A stretch of 64,000 nt of DNA from Gaiellasilicea sp033857955 (GCA_033857955.1 JAWVCW010000029.1:50619-114618); one strand, 5' to 3'; positions 1-6,806 are shown, counted from the stretch's first letter. Program-made: numbers and translations. The notes: generated by a model not told the origin, from the letters alone.

Positions 1-494
1 GTCTTCGCCGTGGTCGCCTCCCGGTTCCCCCACGGCTTCGCCTCGACGAGGCCCGGAATCGGCGGCATGACCGGCCCGCTCCCGGTCGCGACGACGACCG
101 CCCTCGCCGCGACGAGCACGTCGTCGCCCACCGCGACGCGCCGCTCGCCGTCGAACTGCGCGTGGCCGCGCACGAGCTCGACGCCGCGCTCCTCCAGCCA
201 CGGCAGCTGGCCCGAGTCGTCGAGGTCGTGGACCACCTCGTCTCGCCGCGCGAGCACCGCCGGGACGTCGAGCCCATCGGTGCGGATGCCGGGCACGCGC
301 CTCGTCTCCGCGAGCAACTCACCGGGCCGGAGCAGCGCCTTCGAGGGCATGCAGGCGTAGTACGAGCATTCGCCGCCGACGAGGTGCTTCTCGACGAGCG
401 CGACCGAGAGCCCGCCCTCGCCGAGCCGCCCGGCGGCGACCTCGCCTGCCGGGCCGGCACCGATGACGACCACGTCGAAACTCCGATCGGCCAC
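1..494 (-). CDS. Pyridine nucleotide-disulfide oxidoreductase (dihydrolipoamide dehydrogenase/mercuric reductase family), 3' part outside window
   Basis: Only the first 164 codons are in the window; the gene runs off the left edge. The protein opens with an FAD-binding beta-alpha-beta turn (VVVIGAGPAGEVAAGRL) and, about 45 residues in, the redox-active Cx4C of the family (GGECSYYACMPSK, normally GGTCxxxGCxPSK). A later ATGSGP segment is the second dinucleotide-contacting strand. A GTG at 494 is chosen because it sits just before the Rossmann motif. The family transfers electrons between NAD(P)H, FAD and a disulfide; which substrate cannot be told without the C-terminus. It is divergent from the flavin reductase-like gene at 537, with 42 bp between them. 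Confidence 0.85.
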   Translation of the reverse strand, partial: MADRSFDVVVIGAGPAGEVAAGRLGEGGLSVALVEKHLVGGECSYYACMPSKALLRPGELLAETRRVPGIRTDGLDVPAVLARRDEVVHDLDDSGQLPWLEERGVELVRGHAQFDGERRVAVGDDVLVAARAVVVATGSGPVMPPIPGLVEAKPWGNREATTAK

Positions 495-536
495 GCGCCG
501 AGTGTTGCAGATGGCCGTTGTGCAACCATCGGGGCG

Positions 537-1031
537 ATGAGCACGACGATCGATCCGCGCGAGCTGCGACGGCTGATGTCCCACTGGGCGACCGGCGTCG
601 CGGTGATCACGAGCCGCGGCGAGACGGGCCCGCGTGGCGCAACGACGAACGCGCTCATCTCGCTCTCGCTCGAGCCATTGCTCGTGCTGGTGGCCCTGGA
701 TCGCGGCTCGAACACCCTCGAAGCGGTCCGGCATTCGGGCCGCTTCTGCGTCAACGTCCTTGCGGCCGACCAGGAAGAGCTCGCGCGCCGCTTTGCGACG
801 AAGGCGAGCGGCGAGGAAAAGCTCGCCGGGGTCGAGCACGAGCTGATCGACGAAGTCCCCGTCCTCGGCGGCACGGTCGCCTGGCTCGCCTGCGAGCTGG
901 AGCAGGAGCTCGACGGCGGCGACCACGCGATCCTGATCGGACGGCCGCTCGAGGCGGGCGACGACCCCGCCGCCCGACCGCTCGTCTTCTACGGTGGCCG
1001 GTACCACGCCGGCACCCTCGACGGGCCGTAG
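537..1031 (+). CDS. Flavin reductase-like protein, FMN-binding split barrel
   Basis: A 164-residue protein of the flavin reductase domain family (HpaC/DIM6/NTAB-like). The N-terminal LMSHWATGVAVITS segment and the central region from VALDRGSNTLEAVR to FCVNVLAADQEELARRFA match the family's flavin-binding split barrel, followed by an acidic ELEQELDGGDHAILIG strand and a C-terminal LVFYGGRYH. Members reduce free FMN/FAD with NAD(P)H for partner monooxygenases, or act as oxidases. The ATG at 537 is chosen because the upstream in-frame extension to 162 is opposite the divergent oxidoreductase and lacks family similarity. The stop is 3 nt before the earliest start of the HAD gene, so the two are likely co-transcribed. 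Confidence 0.85.
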   Translation: MSTTIDPRELRRLMSHWATGVAVITSRGETGPRGATTNALISLSLEPLLVLVALDRGSNTLEAVRHSGRFCVNVLAADQEELARRFATKASGEEKLAGVEHELIDEVPVLGGTVAWLACELEQELDGGDHAILIGRPLEAGDDPAARPLVFYGGRYHAGTLDGP

Positions 1032-1033
1032 CG

Positions 1034-1741
1034 CTGCACGTCATCCGGTGCGCCGCGATCCTCTTCGACCTGGACGGGGTCTTGATGGACTCGCGCGCGG
1101 CGGTCGAGCGAGCGTGGGAGCGCTGGGCCGCGGGGCACGGAGTCGATCCGGTCGCAGTGCTGGCGGAGGCGCACGGCCGCCGGACGATCGACACGATCCG
1201 TGCGGTCGCACCGTCGCTCGACGCCGAGGCGGAGGCGCGCCTGCTGGAGGATGCGGAGTCCGTGGACTTCGCCGGAGTGACGGCGCTCCCGGGCGCTGCC
1301 GAGCTGCTCGAGGCCCTGCCGTCCGGGAGTTGGGCCGTGGTCACGTCTGGCACGCGCGCGCTCGCGACGGGCCGTCTCTCGCACGGCGGCCTGCCGATAC
1401 CGGAGCGGCTGATCACCGCGAACGACGTCGAGCGCGGCAAGCCGGATCCCCAGCCCTACCTCGCCGGCGCGGCGGCGCTCTCGGCCGATCCGGCGCAGTG
1501 CCTCGTCATCGAGGACGCGCCGGCCGGGATCGAGGCCGGCAAGGCCGCCGGCATGACCGTGCTGGCCATGGCGACGACGTTCGAGGCATGTGCGCTCGTA
1601 GCCGCCGACTACGTGGTCGGCTCGCTCGCCGACGTGGTGCTGCGCTCGGCGGCGGAACTCCCTGACGGCCGGTTCTCGCTGGAGCTCGGGGTCGCCGATG
1701 AGGCAGGGAGGCCCGCTTTCGCGGGCCTCCCGTTCCCCTAG
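1034..1741 (+). CDS. HAD-superfamily sugar-phosphatase/beta-phosphoglucomutase-like hydrolase
   Basis: A HAD subfamily IA hydrolase of about 235 residues. Motif I is FDLDGVLMDS (nucleophile and acid Asp), motif II is VVTSGT, the motif III lysine is in GKPDPQPYL, and motif IV is VIEDAPAGIEAGKAAGM. It probably dephosphorylates a small sugar phosphate. The start is a problem: no ATG, GTG or TTG lies in frame between the preceding stop and motif I. The nearest candidates are CTG 1034 or ATC 1043, and the TTG/ATG at 1082/1085 would delete the catalytic motif. The stop codon TAG (1739-1741) is supplied by the end of an inserted IS630-type element, so the last residues are probably not ancestral. 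Confidence 0.8.
   Translation: MHVIRCAAILFDLDGVLMDSRAAVERAWERWAAGHGVDPVAVLAEAHGRRTIDTIRAVAPSLDAEAEARLLEDAESVDFAGVTALPGAAELLEALPSGSWAVVTSGTRALATGRLSHGGLPIPERLITANDVERGKPDPQPYLAGAAALSADPAQCLVIEDAPAGIEAGKAAGMTVLAMATTFEACALVAADYVVGSLADVVLRSAAELPDGRFSLELGVADEAGRPAFAGLPFP
1706..1731 (+). terminator. Hairpin with 11-bp stem, terminator-like
   Basis: GGGAGGCCCGC (1706-1716) pairs perfectly with GCGGGCCTCCC (1721-1731) around a TTTC loop. It lies inside the last codons of the HAD gene and has no clear U-tract after it. The position suggests the original stop codon lay before the hairpin and the reading frame was extended to the IS junction. Confidence 0.5.
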
Positions 1742-2203
1742 TACACGCGTCCCGACGTTCGGTCCGCGATCGTTGAAGACCGGGGCGGCTACGTCGAAAG
1801 TGGTGGTCATGGCCGGCAGGAGTGGGTTCGTGATCGAGTTGAGCGGTGACGAGCGTGCACAAGGTCGTCGTTCGGGCGAAGATGATCCTGTACGCCGCGG
1901 AAGGGCAGCCGACCGCGGAGATCGCGCGGCGGCTCGAGACAGCACCGGGGGCGATTCTTCGAGGAGCGCCTGGCTGGGTTCGAGGATCGCGAGCGCGCAG
2001 GCCCCCGCGCCGTTTTCCCCGCGGAACAGGTCTCCGAGGTGAAGGCTGGCGTGCGAGCTTCCGGCGACGCACGGGCTGCCGCTCGGCCGTCTTTCGCGTA
2101 CTGAGCTGCACCGTCTGGTGATCGGACATTCACCCGCACAGACCTCGACGGTCTCCTAGAACGAATCGACGCCCACCAACCCGAACTCAGACTCGCGGCA
2201 TGA
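1739..2203 (+). mobile_element. Decayed IS630-family insertion sequence (left end and transposase remnant)
   Basis: The remnant starts with TAGTACACGCGTCCCGACG at 1739, close to the perfect end repeat of the element at 3817 (TAGTGCACCCGTCCGCAAG). IS630 elements insert at TA and their ends follow the TA, which fits. The interior codes for broken transposase segments described in the next entry. No matching right end is visible near 2203, so it seems lost. The TA/TAG at the left junction forms the HAD stop codon. Confidence 0.65.
1809..2203 (+). pseudogene. IS630-family transposase, N-terminal part, frameshifted
   Basis: Pieces of an IS630 transposase can be read in order but in shifting frames. 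MAGRSGFVIELSGDERA begins at 1809; VVVRAKMILYAAEGQPTAEI with its ARRLE helix-turn-helix continues in the next frame; FFEERLAGFEDRERAGP follows after another shift; then ACELPATHGLPLGRLSRTEL; and finally FTRTDLDGLLERIDAHQPEL with a TGA at 2201. The family's usual order is kept, but the DDE catalytic domain is absent. This is a dead fragment. It lies between the HAD gene and the lyase gene, and its last codons overlap an alternative upstream ATG (2200) of the lyase. Confidence 0.75.
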
Positions 2204-2235
2204 GCACCGAACTTGCGGCGGCTAGTCTCCGTGTC

Positions 2236-3735
2236 ATGACGGAGACGGAGGAGCTCGGCCGAGGCGGGCGGTTGCGGGGCGGCGCTGCAGGCGAGCTCGT
2301 GGCGGCCGCCTACGCCGCCGAGAGCGCACATGGCCCGCGGCTCGCCCGCGGCATGTCGCTCGCGGATCTTGCGCATGCAGTCGCGCTGGTCGAGGGCGGC
2401 GACCTGGCCGGCGACGACGCGCGGGCACTCGTGCGAGGGCTGCTCGAGCTGCACGCGATTCCCGGCGACGAGTTCCCGTGGGACCCGTCGCTCGGCGACG
2501 CCTTCAATGCGCGCGAGGCCGAGCTCGAGCGGCGGGTGGGCAATGCGGCGGCGGGATGGCTGAGCGCGGGGCGTCCACGCCGCGAGGCCTTTCGCGTCGG
2601 GCTCCGTCTGACTGCGCGTGGAGCCGCGCGGGAGCTGCACGACGCGCTCACCGACCAGGCCGCCGCGCTCGCGCGACACGCCCGCGCGACCCGAGACGCG
2701 CTCGCGACCGACTACACCTACCTGCAGCCGGCCCAGCCCACCACGGTCGGGCACCTGCTCCTGACGTACGCCTATCCGGCGCTGCGGGACGCCGATCGCG
2801 TGCGCACGTCGTACACGGCCCTCGGGGCGAGCGTCGCCGGCGCCGGTGGCAGTGCAGGCTCGCGCTGGGCGCTCGATCGAACGCGTCTCGCCGATTTGCT
2901 CGGCTGCGACGGGATGATCGAGCATGCCAAGGACGCGGCGTGGCAGGCGGATGTCTACGTCGAGCTCCTCGCGACCCTCGCGATCGCGGCCACGCACCAG
3001 AGCCAGCTCTGCCAGGACTTCGAGATCTACGCGAGCCAGGAGTTCGGGCTCGTGGAGCTCGGCGACGCTCACAGCCGCGCGAGCGCGCTGATGCCGCAGA
3101 AGAAGAACCCGTACGCCCTCGCCGCGATCCGAACACAGGCCGGCCAGGCTGCCGGCGACGTGGCTGCTGCACTCGTGACTCTGCACACCGGGTCGGCTCG
3201 TACGGATCACTTCCACCTCCTGAACGGCACGGTCCCACGGGCGCTCGACGACGCGGTCGCGATCGCGCGGCTCACGGCGTCCGTGCTGAACGGGATCGAG
3301 TTGCGGCCGGCGCGCTTCGAGCAGGTCGCACGCGAGAGCTTCGTCACGGCGGCCGACGTTGCCGATGTCCTCGCGCTCGAGGGCGGCCTCGACTACCGCA
3401 GCGCGCACAAGGTCGTCGGACGGGCCGTCCGCGACCTCGTCAAGGCGGGAGAGCCTCCGTCGGCGCTGACGCCGGCGCGCCTGTCTGCTGCTGCCGAGGC
3501 CGCGATCGGGGCGCCGGTCGAGCTCGACGAGGCGACGCTGCGTGCCGCGCTCGATCCTGCTGCGTGCGCTGCAGCGCGCCTGCAGATCGGCTCCTCGTCG
3601 GAAGCGGCGATGGGCGCGATGCTCACGGGGCTCGATGCGACCCTGGCGGCGAACGAGTCGTGGAGCGAAGCTGCACGGGAGCGCGAGACGTCTGCCGAGA
3701 CGGCGCTGCTGGCGCGCGCCCGTGAGCTCGTCTGA
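2236..3735 (+). CDS. Argininosuccinate lyase/fumarase-superfamily lyase
   Basis: A 499-residue member of the fumarase/aspartase superfamily, closest in layout to argininosuccinate lyase: an N-terminal RLRGG segment, TYLQPAQPTTVGHLLLTYA in the middle (the TxxQxAQPxTxGH catalytic His region), GASVAGAGGSAGS, and the mobile signature loop SRASALMPQKKNPYA. These enzymes cleave C-N bonds of succinyl adducts with release of fumarate. The exact substrate is open; no other arginine gene is nearby. The ATG at 2236 is preferred over 2200 because 2200 lies in IS remnant sequence. The long C-terminal part after the signature (from LNGTVPRALDDAV) is typical of the family. Confidence 0.8.
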   Translation: MTETEELGRGGRLRGGAAGELVAAAYAAESAHGPRLARGMSLADLAHAVALVEGGDLAGDDARALVRGLLELHAIPGDEFPWDPSLGDAFNAREAELERRVGNAAAGWLSAGRPRREAFRVGLRLTARGAARELHDALTDQAAALARHARATRDALATDYTYLQPAQPTTVGHLLLTYAYPALRDADRVRTSYTALGASVAGAGGSAGSRWALDRTRLADLLGCDGMIEHAKDAAWQADVYVELLATLAIAATHQSQLCQDFEIYASQEFGLVELGDAHSRASALMPQKKNPYALAAIRTQAGQAAGDVAAALVTLHTGSARTDHFHLLNGTVPRALDDAVAIARLTASVLNGIELRPARFEQVARESFVTAADVADVLALEGGLDYRSAHKVVGRAVRDLVKAGEPPSALTPARLSAAAEAAIGAPVELDEATLRAALDPAACAAARLQIGSSSEAAMGAMLTGLDATLAANESWSEAARERETSAETALLARARELV

Positions 3736-3816
3736 GCCGACGTTCGCGGACGACGCGTTCTGCCGGGGCGGTGCGCGACCGGCCGCCCTGCGCCGGTCGC
3801 GCCTCCAGCGCGGGCC

Positions 3817-3981
3817 CTAGTGCACCCGTCCGCAAGTTCGGACACGCGCGGCGGCGTCTCGCCGCCCGCGGCCGCGTCGTCGGTCGCCCCATGGAACCAC
3901 TATCGGGACTCCCTGCGTCCTTGCCACGAACGACGATCCATCCCCCGGATCACGCACCAACCGTACGGACGGGTGCACTAG
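3817..3981. mobile_element. 165-bp MITE-like element with perfect 16-bp terminal inverted repeats
   Basis: CTAGTGCACCCGTCCG at 3817-3832 is repeated exactly in reverse complement at 3966-3981. Both ends include the TA expected at IS630/Tc1-type insertions. The interior has no coding capacity. The ends resemble the left end of the IS630 remnant at 1739, so this looks like a non-autonomous derivative of the same family. The right end supplies the stop codon of rtcB (complement of CTA at 3978-3980). Confidence 0.7.
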
Positions 3982-5285
3982 TCCTTGTAGGGGTCGTACA
4001 CGTCCCGGCCCGCCATCGCGACACCGAGCGGGCGCAGCGTGTGCTTCACCCGGATCGTGTCGCCGTGGGCTGCGAGGACGTCGGGGAGATGCTTGTACAC
4101 CTCAGGCGCCTCGTCCGCTCCACCGCCGACGAGGACGATGCCCTGCTCGCGCAGGCTCGCCTGGACCGCGGGCCAGTCGACCACACCCGGCTTCAGCTGC
4201 ACGAGCCGCCGCGACTTCCGCAGCGGCCGGTCGTGCTCGGGACACGTGCCGCCGCTCGACTGGCGTGCGTCGACGTGGTACTCGCAGTCGCGCATCGAAC
4301 ACGCCCACACACTCACCTGGCGCGTCCGGCCGGCAGCCTGCGTCCGGCTCATCACGCGGCCGGCGCCGTGCACCGTCGAGAACAGCGCCTGCTCGTTCTC
4401 GGGCGACTCGACGCCCTCCAGGATCACCGACTCGTCGCCCATCGAGCCGCCGACGAAGCCCTCCTGGCCCGGCCGCGCGGGCGTGCAGCCCTTGCGGATC
4501 ACCCAGTAGGTGCGGCCGAAGTGCTCCTCGCGCCACGCGAAGTTGTGGTGGTTGTGCACCTCGTACGTCGACTCGGCGCCGAGGATCTCGAGCACCTTGT
4601 CGACGACGATGTCGCGGCCTGCGTAGGCGTAGTCGCCCGCGACCTGCATCGCCGCCACGTACGACTCGCCGAGCTCCGAGCCGACCTCGAAGAGCACGGG
4701 CGCCGAGTCCATCTCGCCCTCGCTGGCCCGGCCGTCGAACGCCAGGCCCTGGGCCAGCGCCAGGAAGCCCGACGCCGTCTTGTGTCCGAAGCCGCGAGAG
4801 CCGAAGTGCACGCCGACCCAGACGCGGCCGTCCTCGTCCTCCATCAGGTTCACGTAGTGGTTACCCGAGCCGACCGTCCCGAGCTGCGACTCCGCCAGCT
4901 GAATCAGCTTGCGCTGGGGCGCGAAGTCGGCAGTGCGGATCGCCTCGAGCACCGGATGGTCGGTCCGCTCCTGCGCAGGAACGCCCATACCGAACGAGAT
5001 TCGCCGCGTGATCTCGCGCATGAGCGTCTCGACGCCGCCGAGCGCGTCGAGGTCCTCGCCGGTGAGGTCCGTGCGTACCGCCTTGTTGCCGCAGCCGATG
5101 TCGTAGCCGACACCCGACGGCGACACGTAGCCCTCGTAGGCGATGCCGCCGCCGATCGGCTGGCTGTAGCCGGGGTGATGGTCGGCACAGAGAACGCCGA
5201 ACTCGGCGTCGCCGGCCTCCATGCAGCGCTCGAGCTGCTCGAGGCTGCGCTGGTCGACGGGGCCGAACGTCTTGATCGTGTTCAT
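3978..5285 (-). CDS. rtcB: RtcB-family RNA ligase (3'-phosphate/5'-hydroxyl)
   Basis: A 435-residue RtcB ligase. It joins 2',3'-cyclic phosphate or 3'-phosphate ends to 5'-hydroxyl ends with GTP and Mn2+, healing RNAs cut by tRNA and mRNA nucleases. Visible motifs are GVGYDIGCGNKAVRTD (metal ligands D62 and C65), GSGNHYVNL, HFGSRGFGH, the HNHHNFAWRE metal site, RKGCTPARPGQEGFVGGSMG and the VHGAGR histidine that is guanylylated in the family. The ATG at 5285 follows a ribosome binding site (GGAG) and lies only 30 nt after the last tRNA of a 20-tRNA array on the same strand, so it is probably co-transcribed with the tRNAs. Its TAG comes from the inserted element at 3817-3981. No archease or rtcA is seen. 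Confidence 0.92.
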   Translation of the reverse strand: MNTIKTFGPVDQRSLEQLERCMEAGDAEFGVLCADHHPGYSQPIGGGIAYEGYVSPSGVGYDIGCGNKAVRTDLTGEDLDALGGVETLMREITRRISFGMGVPAQERTDHPVLEAIRTADFAPQRKLIQLAESQLGTVGSGNHYVNLMEDEDGRVWVGVHFGSRGFGHKTASGFLALAQGLAFDGRASEGEMDSAPVLFEVGSELGESYVAAMQVAGDYAYAGRDIVVDKVLEILGAESTYEVHNHHNFAWREEHFGRTYWVIRKGCTPARPGQEGFVGGSMGDESVILEGVESPENEQALFSTVHGAGRVMSRTQAAGRTRQVSVWACSMRDCEYHVDARQSSGGTCPEHDRPLRKSRRLVQLKPGVVDWPAVQASLREQGIVLVGGGADEAPEVYKHLPDVLAAHGDTIRVKHTLRPLGVAMAGRDVYDPYKD

Positions 5286-5314
5286 GGTCTGTTCTCCAGT
5301 CTGTCGGGGATGAG

Positions 5315-5385
5315 AGACACCGGGCGGAGTCGAACCGCCGTTCCGCGCCTGGCAGGCGCGGGCCTCGCCGCTCGGCCACGTCGTC
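5315..5385 (-). tRNA. tRNA-Gly(GCC) by anticodon, with tRNA-Cys-like body
   Basis: Last tRNA of the array. T arm GGCGG-TTCGACT-CCGCC; anticodon loop CTGCCAG on a CGCGC/GCGCG stem gives anticodon GCC. Acceptor GACGACG/CGGTGTC has one mismatch. The 71-nt length, the TGGCCGAGCGGCGAGG D arm and U73 are typical of bacterial tRNA-Cys, so the anticodon differs from Cys (GCA) by one base at position 36. No encoded CCA. Confidence 0.8.
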
Positions 5386-5400
5386 GTGACATGGATCGAG

Positions 5401-5472
5401 GGCCTCCGAGAGGGGTCGAACCTCTGCGCGCGGGGTCGAAGCCCGCTGCTCTGTCCGCTGAGCTACGGAGGC
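5401..5472 (-). tRNA. tRNA-Arg(UCG)
   Basis: Perfect acceptor GCCTCCG/CGGAGGC, D arm GCTC..GAGC, anticodon stem GCGGG/CCCGC with loop CTTCGAC (anticodon TCG), T arm AGAGG-TTCGACC-CCTCT. No encoded CCA. Confidence 0.9.
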
Positions 5473-5519
5473 GTGAATTCAGTGGTGACGACGGTGCTCG
5501 TCGTGGTCGGGGCTTGGCC

Positions 5520-5593
5520 GGGGCCGCGCAGTGGCCCCCTTCATGGGTCTTCGCGCGATGAGCATCCGCTCCCGCGGATACTCATCCTGCGCA
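5520..5593 (-). repeat. Array-specific structured repeat, copy 1
   Basis: Lies between tRNA-Leu and tRNA-Arg. On the + strand it holds GGGGCC/GGCCCC, then CCC-TTCAT-GGG, then GATGAG-c-ATCCGC-TCCC-GCGGAT-a-CTCATC (5557-5586) flanked by GCGC/GCGC. The order and flanks (TCTTCGCGCG before, CTGCGCAA after) match copy 2 while the stem bases differ in a compensating way, which suggests a conserved RNA fold. Confidence 0.6.
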
Positions 5594-5603
5594 AACAGAG
5601 CAA

Positions 5604-5686
5604 TGCGGATGGAGGGGGTCGAACCCTCATGGGCCTTGCCCGCCGGCTTCTGAGGCCGGTGCGTATGCCGATTTCGCCACATCCGC
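5604..5686 (-). tRNA. tRNA-Leu(CAG)
   Basis: Class II tRNA of 83 nt with a long variable arm. Acceptor GCGGATG/CATCCGC, anticodon stem CCGGC/GCCGG with loop CTCAGAA (anticodon CAG), T arm GAGGG-TTCGACC-CCCTC, A73. Confidence 0.92.
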
Positions 5687-5709
5687 AGGTAACGGGCCTT
5701 GTCGGCCCG

Positions 5710-5853
5710 TCACGCGGCTGCCTTCGGCGGCCGCGGCGGTGGATCGAGACGCTGGAGTCGCGCCTGCCGGCGAGACGCGAGCGACACCACCTTCGCCGGC
5801 GACACCACCGGTCGGGCCGGCGGCGTCACGCGCACTAGGTGCAGACGATTCAT
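5710..5853 (-). CDS. Small basic protein inside the tRNA array, 47 residues
   Basis: I do not recognise this protein. It is 47 residues, rich in Arg, Pro, Val and Ala, with an N-terminal MNRLHLVRVTPPARPVV and a basic middle (ASRRQARLQRL). The case for a gene is the ribosome binding site GGGAGGAGGAAT 5 nt before the ATG at 5853, one of the strongest in the window. It lies on the same strand as the tRNAs, 23 nt before tRNA-Leu and 112 bp after the other small gene (5966-6316), with an 11-bp-stem hairpin between them. It could be a cargo gene of the array. A non-coding alternative cannot be excluded. Confidence 0.5.
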   Translation of the reverse strand: MNRLHLVRVTPPARPVVSPAKVVSLASRRQARLQRLDPPPRPPKAAA

Positions 5854-5878
5854 GTGATTCCTCCTCCCATGGTGGTCG

Positions 5879-5910
5879 GCGCCGCCGCCTGGGATGCTCG
5901 GCGGCGGCGC
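5879..5910 (-). other. GC-rich hairpin between two small genes
   Basis: GCGCCGCCGCC (5879-5889) pairs with GGCGGCGGCGC (5900-5910) around a 10-nt loop. It separates the two small genes of the tRNA array and may act as an attenuator, terminator or RNA-processing block. There is no U-tract. Confidence 0.4.
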
Positions 5911-5965
5911 ATCGAATGTCCGCCCGCGGGGCCGTCGTGCAGGGCGTCGCAGGCGAAGTCGGAGC

Positions 5966-6316
5966 TCAGCTGCCCCGCCGGGCGGCGAGATCCGCCTCCT
6001 CGACCAGGGCGTCACGGAAGCGGTGCAGCGCGTTGATCAGCACGTTCGCCTTGAAGAGCGCGTTCTCCCCTGCTTCCGGGGAGTGGAGCCCGAACTCGAG
6101 GTAGATCGAGTTGACGCAGTCCGCAAGCTCGAAGCGGATCCGCGGGTCTAGACCGCGCCGGCGCCACCGCGACGTCGTGTCCTCGACGAAGCAGCGGACG
6201 AAGGCGCCGCCGTCGAAGTCGGGCTGGTTCAGGAGCGTGGTCTCGTCGATGCGCGCGGTCCGAGAGCGCCGCACAATCGAGGCGGGGCGCCGCGCGTACT
6301 GCAGCAGGTAGGACAT
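5966..6316 (-). CDS. Hypothetical protein of 116 residues inside the tRNA array
   Basis: Not recognised. The ATG at 6316 follows a strong ribosome binding site (GAGGAGGGACG). The N-terminal third is basic (ARRPASIVRRSRTARI); the middle has an aromatic/acidic mix (LLNQPDFDGGAFVRCFVEDT) and the C-terminal half looks helical and folded (RIRFELADCVNSIYLEFGL, NALFKANVLINALHRFRDAL, VEEADLAARRGS). No signal peptide or membrane segment. It is flanked on the same strand by tRNA-Trp and the 47-residue gene. Good ribosome binding site and protein-like composition support a real gene. Its place in the array suggests a role tied to tRNA use or element maintenance, but that is only context. Confidence 0.65.
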   Translation of the reverse strand: MSYLLQYARRPASIVRRSRTARIDETTLLNQPDFDGGAFVRCFVEDTTSRWRRRGLDPRIRFELADCVNSIYLEFGLHSPEAGENALFKANVLINALHRFRDALVEEADLAARRGS

Positions 6317-6396
6317 CGTCCCTCCTCGGTCGGCGTGGACGACCGTCGGTCGGGCGGGCGGCGAGCCATGTGGGCCGCGACGACGGTCGAGAGAAG

Positions 6397-6467
6397 CAGG
6401 CCCACCAGGATTCGCACCCGGACCGGCGAGGTTGGAGCTCGCCATGCTGCTGTTACACCACAGGCCT
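6397..6467 (-). tRNA. tRNA-Trp(CCA)
   Basis: Acceptor AGGCCTG/TGGGCCT with A1-U72 and G73 as in bacterial tRNA-Trp; anticodon stem GCGAG/CTCGC with loop CTCCAAC (anticodon CCA). The T loop is TGCGAAT and the D arm GTGTAACAGCAGCA, both unusual for Trp and more like Gln/Glu tRNAs. Confidence 0.8.
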
Positions 6468-6473
6468 ACGAGA

Positions 6474-6546
6474 AGCGGACGGCCCGGATCGAACGGGCGA
6501 CCTCCGGGGTGGCGTCCCGGCGCTCTGCCAGTTGAGCTACGTCTGC
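6474..6546 (-). tRNA. tRNA-Gly(GCC) with C33
   Basis: D arm TAGCTCAACTGGCAGAGC, variable loop AGGTC, T arm GCCCG-TTCGATC-CGGGC and U73 fit tRNA-Gly. Anticodon stem CCGGG/CCCGG with loop ACGCCAC gives GCC, but position 33 is C instead of the near-universal U. One acceptor mismatch (A3-C70). Confidence 0.75.
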
Positions 6547-6550
6547 GTGA

Positions 6551-6624
6551 CACGCCCGGCTGGAGTCGAACCAGCGACCTCTGCCGTCGCAGAGCAGCGC
6601 TCTGATCCACTGAGCTACGGGCGT
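6551..6624 (-). tRNA. tRNA-Arg(GCG)
   Basis: Perfect acceptor ACGCCCG/CGGGCGT, G73, anticodon stem CTGCT/GGCAG with loop CTGCGAC (anticodon GCG), T arm GCTGG-TTCGACT-CCAGC. Confidence 0.88.
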
Positions 6625-6643
6625 TCGAGCGTTGAACGAGAGG

Positions 6644-6716
6644 AGCCTCCGGCAGGAGTTGAACCCGCACCTCGGCCGTACAAAGGGCGCGTGCTTGCCG
6701 TTGACACTACGGAGGC
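6644..6716 (-). tRNA. tRNA-Thr(UGU)
   Basis: Acceptor GCCTCCG/CGGAGGC is identical to that of tRNA-Arg(UCG). Anticodon loop TTTGTAC (anticodon TGT) sits on a stem with one C-C mismatch; T arm GCGGG-TTCAACT-CCTGC; U73. The isotype rests on the anticodon alone. Confidence 0.75.
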
Positions 6717-6723
6717 GGGCAGC

Positions 6724-6798
6724 GGGCGACGAAGTCGCCCCCTTAGGGGTCTTCGCGCGGTCGGGAAGCTGCTCCCGCAGATTCCCGACCCTGCGCAA
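6724..6798 (-). repeat. Array-specific structured repeat, copy 2
   Basis: Between tRNA-Ala and tRNA-Thr. GGGCGAC-GAA-GTCGCCC (6724-6740), CCCC-TTA-GGGG (6739-6749), then GGTCGGGAA-g-CTGC-TCCC-GCAG-a-TTCCCGACC (6759-6790) and CTGCGCAA. Same architecture as copy 1 with different but still paired stem bases. Confidence 0.6.
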
Positions 6799-6806
6799 CA
6801 GATCAG

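Noticed and set aside
6229..6417. A 62-codon minus-strand frame starting inside tRNA-Trp.
   Set aside because: Starts within a tRNA, has no ribosome binding site and overlaps the better-supported 116-residue gene.
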